A model generated the notes under the pieces. It saw nothing but the letters and a program-made list of their open reading frames with translations. It did no database searches and was not told where the DNA came from. Positions 41,558-50,651 of a stretch of DNA of 64,000 nt are shown here, piece by piece (position 1 is the first letter of the stretch; each line of letters starts with the position of its first letter). Made by a program: the position numbers and the translations under genes. The stretch comes from Engelhardtia mirabilis (GTDB lineage Bacteria > Planctomycetota > UBA1135 > GCA-002686595). The stretch is taken from contig NZ_CP036287.1 of NCBI RefSeq assembly GCF_007748095.1, forward strand, positions 6,076,001 to 6,140,000, written 5' to 3'.

Positions 41558-43345
41558 ATGCGAACGCTCCTCCTCGCCGCGCTGACCGGCGCCGCCGCCC
41601 TCGCCGCCCCCGCCTACGCGGACGTGATCCAGCTCACCCCCGCTGACGACTGGCTCGCGGTCATCAACGGCGAGCACCTGCCCCCCGGAACCACGGTCGT
41701 GCTCCACGGGGGCACCTACCTGACGCCGGACGATGTGCTCTTGAACATCGGGCACGTGGGCACCGCGGAAGCGCCGGTCACGATCATGGCGGCCCCGGGC
41801 GAGACGCCGGTGATCACGCGCAATACGTTCGGGTCCTTCGACGACTACTTCACGAACCTCGAGCACAACGTGATCAACATGCGCGGGGCCCAGCACGTGG
41901 TGCTGCAGGGCCTCGAGGTCACGGGCGGCAACTGGGGCATTCGCATCGGCGCCAAGACGGACTGGGCCTTCTCGACCTTCGAGCTGCCCATGGGTGACAT
42001 CCTGCGGCCGGCGCATCACGTGACGATCCGCGGTTGCCACATCCACCACACCCACAACACGGCCCTGTCGGCGAACTTTCGCGGTGAGGTCTACGACTCG
42101 ATCGACATCATCGAGAACGAGATCCACCACGCCGGGCGCTGGGGCGAGTCGATCTACCTGGGCAACTACGACGGCAGCGTGACCCAGGGCATCGTCAAGA
42201 ACAGCCGCGTGGTGCGGAACTACCTGCACGACAACGTCTGGGAGAACAGCTGGTACCAGGACCCGGCCGGGCCCTACTACCACGGCACGGCGATCCAGCT
42301 CAAGGACGGCTGCTACAACAACCTGATCGCGCAGAACGTGATGCACTACACGTTCTATCCGGCGGTGCTCGTGTCGGGCGCCAAGAGCGTCTTCGGTGAC
42401 GAGACGGCGCCCGACTGGGGCCGCAACGTGATCGAGCGCAACGTGGTGTGGCAGATCAGCAAGGTGCCCGGCGACCTCACCGGCCAGGGCATGCAGGTCG
42501 CGGCGGACGCGATCGTGCGCGGCAACATCGTCTACGCGCCCCAGCCCTTCTACACCTCCGACCACCAGACCCTGTGCGGGGACCTGGAGATCGTCGGCAA
42601 CACCTTCATTGGGTCCACGGACCTGTTGATCGACACGCTGCAGATCGCGAGCGTGCCGAGCTTCCCGATCCTGGTGGCGAACAACGCCCTCTACCGCGGG
42701 CCGAACTACCCGGTCGCTATCACGGGCCCGGGCAGCGTGAGTTCGCTGGTGACGATCACCGGCAACGTGACAATCCTGGACCTGGCCGCGGCCCTGGCCG
42801 ACGCGCCGGCCCTGGACTTCTTCCCGGTCGCCGGCTCGCCGTTGATCGGGGCCGCGAACCTGCTGCACGCCCTGGACGTGGACTTCAACGGGACGGTCAT
42901 GGGCGGCGACGCGACCGTCGGCGCCTACGCCTACGACGCCGCCGGCAACCCCGGCTGGAAGGTGGCGGAGGGGCCGACCATCGCGACGGCGGTGGTGCGC
43001 GCCGGCGGGCTGGGCAACCCCACGGGCTTCCAGAGCTCGAGCGATCCGGTGCTCGGCCATCGCTGGAACGCCGCGGTCGACGTGAGCTCCCCGGGCGCAC
43101 TGGGATCGGTGCTGGCCCTCGGCCTCGGCGGACCGACCTGGGGCATCGTGCTCGGGCCGGACGTGATCGGCGAGCTGCTGGTACTGCCGCCCCTGGTCTT
43201 CGACTTCGCCCAGGGATCCCATTCGATCGACATGCCCGTCGACCCGCTGCTCTTGGGAGCCCAGATCAGCGTCCAAGCCGCCGTTCCGGCCCTGACGGGC
43301 ACCCGCCTGAACAACGCCATCGATCTGCACCTGGGCGACTATTAG
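41558..43345 (+). CDS. Secreted right-handed beta-helix protein
   Basis: The protein has 595 residues from the ATG at 41558; a signal peptide follows (MRTLLLAALTGAAALAAPAYA). The body (about 40-460) has pectate-lyase/NosD-type coils: VVLHGGTYLTPDDVLLN, HVVLQGLEVTGGNWGIRI, HVTIRGCHIHHTHNTAL, SIDIIENEIHHAGRWGESIY and SRVVRNYLHDN. No acidic lyase cluster was confirmed, so the enzymatic role is open: it could be a polysaccharide lyase, an epimerase or a binding protein. The last 120 residues are the shared C-terminal sandwich module. It is probably extracellular. Confidence 0.85.
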   Translation: MRTLLLAALTGAAALAAPAYADVIQLTPADDWLAVINGEHLPPGTTVVLHGGTYLTPDDVLLNIGHVGTAEAPVTIMAAPGETPVITRNTFGSFDDYFTNLEHNVINMRGAQHVVLQGLEVTGGNWGIRIGAKTDWAFSTFELPMGDILRPAHHVTIRGCHIHHTHNTALSANFRGEVYDSIDIIENEIHHAGRWGESIYLGNYDGSVTQGIVKNSRVVRNYLHDNVWENSWYQDPAGPYYHGTAIQLKDGCYNNLIAQNVMHYTFYPAVLVSGAKSVFGDETAPDWGRNVIERNVVWQISKVPGDLTGQGMQVAADAIVRGNIVYAPQPFYTSDHQTLCGDLEIVGNTFIGSTDLLIDTLQIASVPSFPILVANNALYRGPNYPVAITGPGSVSSLVTITGNVTILDLAAALADAPALDFFPVAGSPLIGAANLLHALDVDFNGTVMGGDATVGAYAYDAAGNPGWKVAEGPTIATAVVRAGGLGNPTGFQSSSDPVLGHRWNAAVDVSSPGALGSVLALGLGGPTWGIVLGPDVIGELLVLPPLVFDFAQGSHSIDMPVDPLLLGAQISVQAAVPALTGTRLNNAIDLHLGDY

Positions 43346-43418
43346 TCGCCGCTCGGCCTGAGGGGTCACCGCCGGCTCAGTCGCGATCCACCGGAGGTCG
43401 GCCTGTAAGATCGCCGGC

Positions 43419-44777
43419 GTGCAGCGCGCGCTCCGCAAGTTCCTCCTGGCCTTGGTCCGCCTGGCGGTCTCGACCTTCTATCGCGTGCAGATCCTGGGCG
43501 GGACCGTGCCCGCCGAGGGTCCGGTGATTCTGGTGGCCAACCACCCCAACGCGTTGGTCGATCCGACGCTCCTGCTACAGAGCACCGAGCGCCGCATCTT
43601 CTTCCTCGGCAAGGAGCCGCTGCTGCGGATGCCCGTGATCGGTTGGATGATCCGCACCATCGGACTGATCCCGGTCTACCGCTCCCAGGACGGCGCCGAC
43701 ACGGCCAAGAACGCCGACGCCTTCAAGGCCGTCTTCAGCGCCCTCGAGCAGGGCCAGGTCATCGGTCTGTTCCCCGAGGGCAAGAGTCACCACGAGCCCG
43801 CGAACCAACGCCTGAAGACCGGCGCGGCCCGCATGGCCCTGGGGGCGGACCCGCACGTCGGCGGCGAGCCGCGCATCGTGCCGGTGGGCCTGGTCTACGC
43901 CGAGAAGGGCACCTTCCGCAGCCGCGTCGCGGTCTGGATCGGCGAGCCCGTCGACGGGGGAGACCTGCGCGCCGCGGACGGCTCCACCACCTGGGCCGAC
44001 GTGGAGCGTCTGACCGAGCGCATCGGCAAGTCGCTCGACAACGTGACCGTGAACCTCGACCAGTGGGAGGACTGGCCACTCTTGCGGGTGGCCGAGCGCA
44101 TCTGGCGACCGGCGCGGGGCTCCCAGCGCGTCCAGCGCATGGCCATGCTGGCCGGCGCGGCGCGTCGCCTGCGCCGGGACCACCCCCGCGAGGCCCAGCG
44201 GCTGGCGCGCAGGATCGCCGCCTTCCGCCGCGCCCTGCGGGGCCTGGGCCTCTCGGCGGACCACCTCGACGCCCGCTACTCACCCCTCACCATTGCGCGC
44301 TTCGCCCTGCGCCACGTCCTGGCGATCGTGGTCGGCGCGCCGCTGGTGGGCCTCGCCTTCGCCTACTGGTTCGCGCCCTACCTGTCGATCGCGACCCTCC
44401 TTCCGCGCCTCAAACCGGGGGCCGACCTGCGCGCGACCTACAAGCTGGTGGGCGCACTGTTGTTCTTCCCGGTCTGGTGGATCGGCACCTCGGTGCTGCT
44501 GGCCTGGTACACCACCTGGTGGGTGGCCGTCCTGTTGGCGATCTTCGCGCCGATCGCAGGACGGCTGGCCCTGCGCTTCGCCGAGGACTACTTGGTGGCC
44601 TGGCGCGAGGTGCGCGCCTTCGCCCGCATCGTCCCCGCACGCCGCCTGCGGCAGCGCCTCGTGTACGAGCGCGACCTGATCTGCGCGCAGATCGACGAGC
44701 TTGGCGGACGACTGGCCGGCGAGGCCGCATCGACCTCCGACCAATCGCCCGCCCTACCGTCCACGCGCGGCAGGTAG
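43419..44777 (+). CDS. PlsC-like 1-acylglycerol-3-phosphate acyltransferase family protein
   Basis: The protein has 452 residues from a GTG at 43419; no good Shine-Dalgarno was seen, but it is the earliest start before the conserved region. The acyltransferase domain (about 15-210) has the catalytic NHPNALVD (NHx4D), the GKEPLLRMPVIGWMIRTIGLIPVYR segment split by a proline turn, and FPEGKSHHEP (FPEG) for glycerol-phosphate binding. The C-terminal half contains two to three membrane spans (about 305-385). This is longer than ordinary PlsC (about 240 residues) and matches the two-part acyltransferases of unknown substrate. Role: phospholipid or lysolipid acylation at the inner membrane. Confidence 0.85.
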   Translation: MQRALRKFLLALVRLAVSTFYRVQILGGTVPAEGPVILVANHPNALVDPTLLLQSTERRIFFLGKEPLLRMPVIGWMIRTIGLIPVYRSQDGADTAKNADAFKAVFSALEQGQVIGLFPEGKSHHEPANQRLKTGAARMALGADPHVGGEPRIVPVGLVYAEKGTFRSRVAVWIGEPVDGGDLRAADGSTTWADVERLTERIGKSLDNVTVNLDQWEDWPLLRVAERIWRPARGSQRVQRMAMLAGAARRLRRDHPREAQRLARRIAAFRRALRGLGLSADHLDARYSPLTIARFALRHVLAIVVGAPLVGLAFAYWFAPYLSIATLLPRLKPGADLRATYKLVGALLFFPVWWIGTSVLLAWYTTWWVAVLLAIFAPIAGRLALRFAEDYLVAWREVRAFARIVPARRLRQRLVYERDLICAQIDELGGRLAGEAASTSDQSPALPSTRGR

Positions 44778-44890
44778 CCCGCTGCGGCGAGCTCCCTCAC
44801 AGTCGGAGCCGGATCAGCGCCGCCCCCTTCGATCGCCATGCGGCAAGGGAAAGTGCACGGTGGCTCCTTGGACCCCCGCACCGGTTCCGA

Positions 44891-45346
44891 TCAGAAGCCC
44901 TCGAGCGCCGCGTGGGCCTCTTCCACCACATCGCCGAACGAGACCGGCTTGCGGAAGACCCGGCGCACGCCGGCGCGCGCCGCACGCCGCGCAATGCCGG
45001 GCGAAGTGTCGCCGGTCAAGACGATGATCGGAGCCTGCTGCAGACCCGAGTGGTGGCGGATGGCGTGGAGTAGCTTGAATCCGTGCAGCTCCGGCAAGCA
45101 CAGATCCAGCAGGATCAGATCGGGATCCAGGGTCTCGATCTTGTTCAGACCGGTGAGGCCGTCGAAGGCGCTCTCCACGTTCAAGCCGGACCACTGCAGT
45201 CGAGTCGCGAGCGCGCGATTCAGGTCCTCCTGGTCCTCGATCAGCAGCACCGTCTGCAGGCGCTGGTAGTTGATCACCCCTGCGGTCTGGGCCTCGCGTA
45301 CGAGCATCTGCTCGTCCAGGTCACTCTCGGCACACTTGACGATCAT
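44891..45346 (-). CDS. Single-domain response regulator
   Basis: The protein has 151 residues. A REC domain (about 32-150) has the acidic pair in LLIEDQED, the phosphoacceptor aspartate in LILLDLCLPE (about 80), the switch threonine in IVLTGD and the lysine in FRKPVSF. A 30-residue N-terminal extension (from the ATG at 45344-45346) is unusual. There is no output domain. It is the last of four signalling genes on this strand, 51 bases after the degenerate kinase gene. It probably acts in a phosphorelay or by binding a partner. Confidence 0.85.
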   Translation of the reverse strand: MIVKCAESDLDEQMLVREAQTAGVINYQRLQTVLLIEDQEDLNRALATRLQWSGLNVESAFDGLTGLNKIETLDPDLILLDLCLPELHGFKLLHAIRHHSGLQQAPIIVLTGDTSPGIARRAARAGVRRVFRKPVSFGDVVEEAHAALEGF

Positions 45347-45397
45347 TCCTCTGCCCTCGTTCTCGGCGAGCCAGTGCCACTGGCCACCACTGAAGAT

Positions 45398-46108
45398 TCA
45401 GTTCCCCGGAACCGCGATCGACGGCTCCAACAGGCGAAACTCGACCACGAGCCTCGTCTCCGAATCGACTCCACCGTCGATCCGGACGGTCCCCCCCAAC
45501 TCCTCGAACCGGGAGCGGCACAGGTACAGGCCCAGCCCCAGCTCGTGTCCCCGTCGGCCCTCGCCGGGCCATCTGACCGCGAAGCGGTCCACTCCGGCCG
45601 CGACCGGCCGCAGGCGCGCGGCAGTCGACAGCACGAGGCGCGCCGCGCCCGCCTCGGCCTCGAGCGCCAAGTCGAGCGCCCCGCAGTCCTCGACCTCGGC
45701 CACCAAGCCGCGGATGGCGTGGTCCACGGCGCCCGCCAGGGCGTCCGAGTCGAGCAGGACCGCGCCGGTCCCCGCCGCCCGGCGCTGGTCGAGCTCCACG
45801 CCGCAGTCGCGGGCGGCCTGCCCCCACAGGTCCGCGTGGAACTCGCACAGCCGGCCCAGGTCGACGACCTCGGGCTCCAGCCACGGCTCGCCGCGCCCGA
45901 CCTTGACCGCTTCGCGTACCTCGCTGATCTGGCGGTCCAGGAGTCGGGTGCGCGACAGGATCACGCCCACCTGCTCCGCCTGGTCGGCGTTCAACGGACC
46001 GCACACGCGGTCGTCGAGGAGCTCGCCATAGGCCATGATCGCGGCAAGCGAGCCGCGCAACTGGTGGCAGATGTGATCGGCCAGCGTCTCGATCAAGTCG
46101 TCGTCCAT
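45398..46108 (-). CDS. Histidine kinase-like protein with degenerate ATPase domain
   Basis: The protein has 236 residues from the ATG at 46106-46108; the upstream arginine-rich frame is discarded. The dimerisation helix contains the phosphoacceptor histidine in HICHQLRGSLAAIM (H-box; usual form HELRTPL). The C-terminal catalytic region keeps a G2-like box (GLGLYLCRSRFEELGG) but lacks the conserved asparagine of the N box (VDHAIRGLVAEV) and any DxGxG G1 box. ATP binding is therefore doubtful, and it may be a phosphotransfer protein or pseudokinase within the relay. No membrane segment or sensor domain was seen. It lies 28 bases after the response regulator at 46137. Confidence 0.68.
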   Translation of the reverse strand: MDDDLIETLADHICHQLRGSLAAIMAYGELLDDRVCGPLNADQAEQVGVILSRTRLLDRQISEVREAVKVGRGEPWLEPEVVDLGRLCEFHADLWGQAARDCGVELDQRRAAGTGAVLLDSDALAGAVDHAIRGLVAEVEDCGALDLALEAEAGAARLVLSTAARLRPVAAGVDRFAVRWPGEGRRGHELGLGLYLCRSRFEELGGTVRIDGGVDSETRLVVEFRLLEPSIAVPGN

Positions 46109-46136
46109 GGGCTGGGGCGCTCCTTCGCCTGCTCGC

Positions 46137-46532
46137 TCAGGCCGCGGGGTTGACGGCGGGGCTGGCCGCGAGCGCGAGCACCCGCTGGATCTCCGCCACC
46201 AACTCCTCGGAGCGGTAAGGCTTCTCGAAGTAGCCCCCGGCACCCAAAGTCGCGGCCTCCTGGCGGTACTCCTCGCGCTTGCTGGCGGTCAGCACAACGA
46301 AGGGGATCTCGGGCGCGTCGGGGTGCTCGCGCAGCCGTTCGACGATGCTGAGGCCTCCGCCAGCGGGCATCGAGATGTCCAGCAACATCAGGTCGGGTCG
46401 ACGCTGCAGGGCGACGCTCAGACCCAGGTAGCCGTCTTCGGCGGAGATAACCTCGTAGCCCGCCGCGCGCAGGCGGATGCAGAGGGCGCGGTTGATGTTG
46501 GCGTCGTCTTCGACGATCAGGATCTTGCTCAT
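46137..46532 (-). CDS. Single-domain response regulator
   Basis: The protein has 131 residues and is a CheY-like receiver: KILIVEDDANI acidic pocket, LMLLDISMPAGGG phosphoacceptor aspartate (about 53), FVVLTASK threonine and YFEKPYRSEEL lysine. There is no output domain. Its ATG overlaps the stop of the hybrid kinase gene (46529-46532), so the two are translationally coupled and are probable partners. Confidence 0.9.
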   Translation of the reverse strand: MSKILIVEDDANINRALCIRLRAAGYEVISAEDGYLGLSVALQRRPDLMLLDISMPAGGGLSIVERLREHPDAPEIPFVVLTASKREEYRQEAATLGAGGYFEKPYRSEELVAEIQRVLALAASPAVNPAA

Positions 46533-47734
46533 GCGACAAGCCTCTCGGTATCGGTCGGTTGCGGTTGATGGGTTGGCAGACAGAAACGAAAGTTGCTGCC
46601 TCTCCCGACTTCGCTCTCCACCTCGATCTGTCCGCCGTGGAGCTTCACCAGCTCGCGGCAGAGGTTCAGTCCAAGTCCCAGTCCCCCTTGGACGGCCGCA
46701 TCGCCATCGGCCGACTGGTAGAGCCGGTCGAAGATGCGCGGCAGGTCCCGGGGGGCGATTCCGCGACCGGTGTCGCTCACCTCGATCTCGACCTGGCCGT
46801 CGGAGCCCGGAACCAATCGTGTGCGCAGGGTGATGCGCCCGCCCGAGTCGGTGAACTTGACCGCGTTGCAGAGCAAGTTCGACACGACCTGCGCGATGCG
46901 GTCCTCGTCGAACCAGGCGTTGAGTCCGTCGTCGGGGGCCTTGTAGACCAGCCTGACGCCCTTCGACGCCGCTCGCACCCGGTGCTGGCTGACCGCGTCC
47001 CCCAGGGTCTTGGCCAGGGGTTGCAGCCGCCGCTCGACGCCCAGCTTGCCGGTCTCCAAGCGATTGGAGTCGAGCAGGTCGTGAATGCAGCGGACCATGT
47101 GGTCGCAGGAGCTCAGCGCCACCGACAGGAGCTCGTGCTGACCCGGGTTGATCGGACCCTGCAAGCCGTCCATGACGATCGAGACGAACTCGCGGATCGA
47201 CGTCAGCGGCGTCTTCAGCTCGTGGGCCAGACAGTGGTAGAAGCCCTCGATCTCCTCGGTGCGGGCCCGCAGGTCGAGCACCATCTGCTCGAGCTCGAAG
47301 TTCTTGGCCACCAGCCGCGCCTTCAAGTGGTGCTTCTCGACAGCGTTCAGGATGGCCCGCCGCAGACTGCGGGTGCCGATGGCCCCCTTGGAGATGTAGT
47401 CCGCGAAGCCGGCGTGCATGGCCGCCACGGCGACCTCCTCGTCGCCCTGCCCCGTGACCAGGATGCCGGGCGCCCCGACCCCACGCTCACGCAGGCTGGC
47501 CAAGAGGTCGAGCCCCGACTTGCCCGCGATTCGCAGGTCGAGGATCACCACGTCGAACTCCTGCTCGTGCAGCTCGAGCAGGCACTCGTCGACCGTCAGG
47601 TAGCTCTCGACCGTCGCCTCGACGTCCTCGATCCGCGCCAGGCAGCGCCGCAACAGCTCGAGGTCTTCTCGACTGTCGTCAACCGCCAGCACCCGTAGGC
47701 ACCGGGAATGTAGTTCGAATTCCGTGGACCGCAT
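46529..47734 (-). CDS. Receiver-histidine kinase hybrid protein
   Basis: The protein has 401 residues. The N-terminal receiver (about 12-130) has LAVDDSRED, VILDLRIAGKSG (aspartate about 65) and ILVTGQGD. A coiled linker follows, then a HisKA domain with HELKTPLTSIREF (histidine about 175) and an intact HATPase: N box LLCNAVKF, G1 box SDTGRGIAPRD and G2 box GGLGLGLNL. There is no membrane span or classical sensor domain, so it is cytoplasmic and probably driven by its receiver. It is the first gene of the four-gene phosphorelay cluster. The upstream 347 bases (47735-48081) include its promoter region. Confidence 0.92.
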   Translation of the reverse strand: MRSTEFELHSRCLRVLAVDDSREDLELLRRCLARIEDVEATVESYLTVDECLLELHEQEFDVVILDLRIAGKSGLDLLASLRERGVGAPGILVTGQGDEEVAVAAMHAGFADYISKGAIGTRSLRRAILNAVEKHHLKARLVAKNFELEQMVLDLRARTEEIEGFYHCLAHELKTPLTSIREFVSIVMDGLQGPINPGQHELLSVALSSCDHMVRCIHDLLDSNRLETGKLGVERRLQPLAKTLGDAVSQHRVRAASKGVRLVYKAPDDGLNAWFDEDRIAQVVSNLLCNAVKFTDSGGRITLRTRLVPGSDGQVEIEVSDTGRGIAPRDLPRIFDRLYQSADGDAAVQGGLGLGLNLCRELVKLHGGQIEVESEVGRGSNFRFCLPTHQPQPTDTERLVA

Positions 47735-48081
47735 TTGTTCTGGTTCGCCCCCGACGTAGGTCGACGGCTTGGTTCGTCCAACGCGGAATGAACACTTGAC
47801 GGCGTGTTTCGATTCGTTCTTGTCGCAATCTCGCCGGCGCGGGGCGCGACTTCGGCGCCGCCTATCCGTCCGTCACGATTGCTTCGAGCCCGAGCGTCCC
47901 CAGGGTCGCTAGCAATCACGAGCTTCGGATCCCCTCAACGACGGGCGCGCGACGTGCGCCGTTCCAGCACTGAATAAGGCCCTCGACGAGGAGCTCGCAT
48001 CCCTGGAGATCGCCCCGATCTCCAGGGATTGCGCTCCCTCGAGGGACGGGTCAAGCCTCCCCACGGAGGCCATCGACGGCC
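47735..48081. other. Intergenic region upstream of phosphorelay cluster
   Basis: This 347-base region lies between the phosphorelay operon (which starts at 47734) and the 3' end of the oxidoreductase gene; both are on the minus strand. Its left half is the least GC-rich DNA in the area and presumably carries the operon promoter, although I could not fix -35 and -10 boxes. The right half holds the terminator at 47999-48029. I found no gene. Confidence 0.45.
47999..48029 (-). terminator. Perfect 14-bp stem, 3-nt loop terminator
   Basis: ATCCCTGGAGATCG (47999-48012) pairs perfectly with CGATCTCCAGGGAT (48016-48029) around a CCC loop. It lies about 50 bases after the stop of the 48082-50133 oxidoreductase gene and shields the phosphorelay promoter from read-through. 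Confidence 0.8.
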
Positions 48082-50133
48082 TTACTTACCACCCGCTCGA
48101 GCGGGGAGATTCTCGACCTGCACCCGAGCATCGTTGAAGCACGCGCCGCCACCCAGGTCGGTGAGGGTGTCGGGACACAGGGCGTTGGACGTGTTGCCGT
48201 TGGTGGTGTGGCGCTCCCACAGGCCCTTGGGGAGGCAGGCCACACCGGGGCGCAGGTCGGGGTCGAGCCCCAGCTCGCAGTGCACCTCGCCGAGCTCGTT
48301 GAAGACGCGCACGGCCCCACCGGCTTCCAGGCCGCGGGCAGCCGCGTCGTCCGGATGCAGCGTCAGGGCGACCTGCCCTTCGATCAGCTGGGCGAAGGTC
48401 GAGCTGGTCGTCCGCGCCAGGGCCGGGGAGATCAGCGCCAGCGGGAAGGCCTCGCTGGCCGGATCGGGGCGATAGCCGTAGAGGCCGACGGGCGCTTCGG
48501 CCGCGAGCTGCGCCGGCGCCAGGTCGATGCGGTCGTCCGGCGTGCGCGGGAAGACGTCCACGAAGGGGATCGGGGCGTAGCCGCCGGGGGCGGTGACGTA
48601 GCCGTCCAGCTCGAGGGCCGCCGTGTCCACCCCGGCCTTCCTCAGGGGCGCCACCACCCGCGACTCCAGGTCCAACAGGCTCGGGCGCTTGCCCTCCGTC
48701 ACCAGCCCCAGGCGCTCGGCGATGTCGAGGAAGACCTCGTGGTTGCAGCGCGCCTCGCCGTGGGCGTCGACCGCCGGGTTGACGCGCTGCAGGGCCAGGG
48801 TGCCGTAGCTCTTGTGGAGGTCGAGGTGCTCGAGGAAGGTCGTCGCCGGCAGCACGATGTCGGCGAAGCGCGCGGTGTCGGTGGCCACCGCGTCGAACAC
48901 GATCGTGAGCAGGTCCTCGCGGGCCAGGCCGCGCCGCACCCGCTCCTGGTCCGGCAGGGTCGCGAGCGGGTTGGCGTTGTAGACGAACAAGGCGTGGATC
49001 GGCGTGCCCTCGGGCTCCAGGAGCTCGCGTCCCAGGCGGTTCATGTTGACCACGCGCTGGGCGCGATCGGGCTCGTCGACGGCGGTGTCGAGCAGCCCGC
49101 CCCAGGCGCCTGAGGTGCTGGCAGTGAAGCCTCCGCCGCGCACGCCGAAGTGACCGGCCACCGCGGGCAGGGCCAGGATCGCCGCCGTGGCGAAGCCGCC
49201 GTTGCGGTTGCGCTCTTGACCCCACCCGACTCGCAGCACCGCGGGCCGCGCCGCGCAGTAGACCTCCGCGAAGGCGCGCACCTGATCGACAGAGAGGCCA
49301 CACTCGCCCGCGGCTCGCTCCAGGGTCCAGGGCTCCGCCGCCGCGCGCAGCTCGTCGACACCGTTCGCGTGGGCCGCCAGGAAGCGCTCGTCGGCGCGCC
49401 CCTCGTGGAACATCCAACGGATCAGCGCCAGGGCCAGGCACAGGTCGGTGCCCGGCCGCAGGGCCAGGTGCAGGTGAGCCTTCTTGGCCAGGCCGGTGCG
49501 CCGCGGATCGACCACCACCAGGTGCGCGCCGCGTTCCAGGGCGGCGTCGATCGCCGGCACCAGGTGGATGCCGCTGGCCTTCGGGTTCGCGCCCCAGATC
49601 ACGATCAACTGCGCCTGGTCGTAGTCCGAATAGGCCACGCCCGGCATGCGACCGTAGAGGGCCTGGTAGGCGGCACTGGAGGGCGCCGCGCAGACCGTCC
49701 GCAACAGGCGCGCAGCGCCGAAGCGGCGGAAGAGGATCGCGTCGGCGGCGTCCTGGGTCAGGAGACCGTTCGAGCCGCCGTAGCACAGGGGCAGTACCGC
49801 CTCGGGCCCGTGGGTTTGCGCCACCGCGCGCATCCCCTCGGCCACCAGGTCCAGGGCCGTGTTCCACGAGATCGGCTCGAAGCGGCCCTCGCCCTTGGCC
49901 CCGACGCGGCGCAGGGGGGTCGTCAGGCGCTCGGGACCGTAGAGGTGCTGGCCGATCCGCCGCACCTTGCCGCAGATGAAGCCTTGCGTGGCCGGGTTCG
50001 AGCCGGGCGTGCCCACGGGGACCGCGTCGATCCGCGCCAGCTTGCCCTCGGCCACGTCGACCACGAGGCTGCACGAATCGGGGCAGTCCAGGGGACAGGC
50101 GGTGCGAACAGTTCGGACGGAGGTGTCGCTCAT
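48082..50133 (-). CDS. Molybdopterin oxidoreductase (formate dehydrogenase/DMSO reductase family)
   Basis: The protein has 683 residues. The N-terminal iron-sulphur segment has CPLDCPDSCSL and GFICGKVRR, the cysteine pattern of a [4Fe-4S] cluster. Molybdopterin-binding motifs follow: PISWNTALDLVAEGM, CYGGSNGLLTQDAAD, IWGANPKASGIHLVPA, VVVDPRRTGLAKKA and ALFVYNANPLATLPDQ. The C-terminal MGD-binding domain includes LTLHPDDAAARGLEAGG and LPKGLWERH. A cysteine in TVCAAPSS may be the metal ligand. No Tat signal is present, so it is cytoplasmic. No electron-transfer subunit or moa/mob gene is nearby. The substrate is unknown; assimilatory-type oxidoreductases of this kind are often annotated as formate dehydrogenase-like. 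Confidence 0.88.
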   Translation of the reverse strand: MSDTSVRTVRTACPLDCPDSCSLVVDVAEGKLARIDAVPVGTPGSNPATQGFICGKVRRIGQHLYGPERLTTPLRRVGAKGEGRFEPISWNTALDLVAEGMRAVAQTHGPEAVLPLCYGGSNGLLTQDAADAILFRRFGAARLLRTVCAAPSSAAYQALYGRMPGVAYSDYDQAQLIVIWGANPKASGIHLVPAIDAALERGAHLVVVDPRRTGLAKKAHLHLALRPGTDLCLALALIRWMFHEGRADERFLAAHANGVDELRAAAEPWTLERAAGECGLSVDQVRAFAEVYCAARPAVLRVGWGQERNRNGGFATAAILALPAVAGHFGVRGGGFTASTSGAWGGLLDTAVDEPDRAQRVVNMNRLGRELLEPEGTPIHALFVYNANPLATLPDQERVRRGLAREDLLTIVFDAVATDTARFADIVLPATTFLEHLDLHKSYGTLALQRVNPAVDAHGEARCNHEVFLDIAERLGLVTEGKRPSLLDLESRVVAPLRKAGVDTAALELDGYVTAPGGYAPIPFVDVFPRTPDDRIDLAPAQLAAEAPVGLYGYRPDPASEAFPLALISPALARTTSSTFAQLIEGQVALTLHPDDAAARGLEAGGAVRVFNELGEVHCELGLDPDLRPGVACLPKGLWERHTTNGNTSNALCPDTLTDLGGGACFNDARVQVENLPARAGGK

Positions 50134-50266
50134 GGCGGAGTCGGAGCAAACGGTCGGGCGGCGCCCGCTGGATTCCGGCGGCCGGTCATCCTAGAACCCT
50201 TGCCCGACCTCCCGCTCGGATTCCTGCCCCGGATCCGCATCAGCCCCCAAGCCCCGATCAGCCGCC

Positions 50267-50506
50267 GTGAAAGCCGAAATCTACACCTGGTCCTACTGCC
50301 CCTTCTGCATCCGAGCCAAGGAGCTCCTGGACCAGCGCGGGGTCGCCTACGACGAGCACGTGATGGACGGCAAGGACGCCGAGCTGGGCGAGGTCAAGCG
50401 CAAGTTCGACCACGGGACGGTGCCGATCGTGCTCCTGGACGGCGAGTTCATCGGCGGCTTCAGCGAGCTGCAGGCGGTCGATCGAGCGGGCGGACTGAAG
50501 GACTGA
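50267..50506 (+). CDS. grxC: Glutaredoxin 3-type glutaredoxin
   Basis: The protein has 79 residues from a GTG at 50267. It is a thioredoxin-fold redox protein with the active site CPFC (IYTWSYCPFCIRAKELL), the cis-proline segment GTVPIVLLDGEFIGGF and the glutathione-binding GGF...L. This is standard GrxC length (about 80-85). It reduces disulphides and glutathione mixed disulphides in the cytosol. It is divergent from the molybdopterin oxidoreductase gene, and the long hairpin at 50507 starts immediately after its stop codon. Confidence 0.92.
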   Translation: MKAEIYTWSYCPFCIRAKELLDQRGVAYDEHVMDGKDAELGEVKRKFDHGTVPIVLLDGEFIGGFSELQAVDRAGGLKD

Positions 50507-50651
50507 GCGGATTAGGCGTTCGTACTGGACGTACGGTGGCGGGACCATTTGTCCCACCAGCCGCCGTCGGCGTTGCGTTCCGCAACGCCGACGGCGGCTG
50601 GTGGGACAAATGGTCCCGCCACCGTACGTCCAGTACGAACGCCTAATCCGC
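50507..50651. repeat. Perfect 71-bp inverted repeat between convergent genes
   Basis: Arms 50507-50577 and 50581-50651 are exact reverse complements around a TTC loop. The left arm starts at the base after the glutaredoxin stop. The right arm contains the last codons and stop of the convergent kinase gene (TAG at 50643-50645 on the minus strand). It would act as a bidirectional terminator. Its stem carries GTACGGTGGCGGGACCATTT, also found at 39188-39207, so it is part of the genome's hairpin family. Confidence 0.95.
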
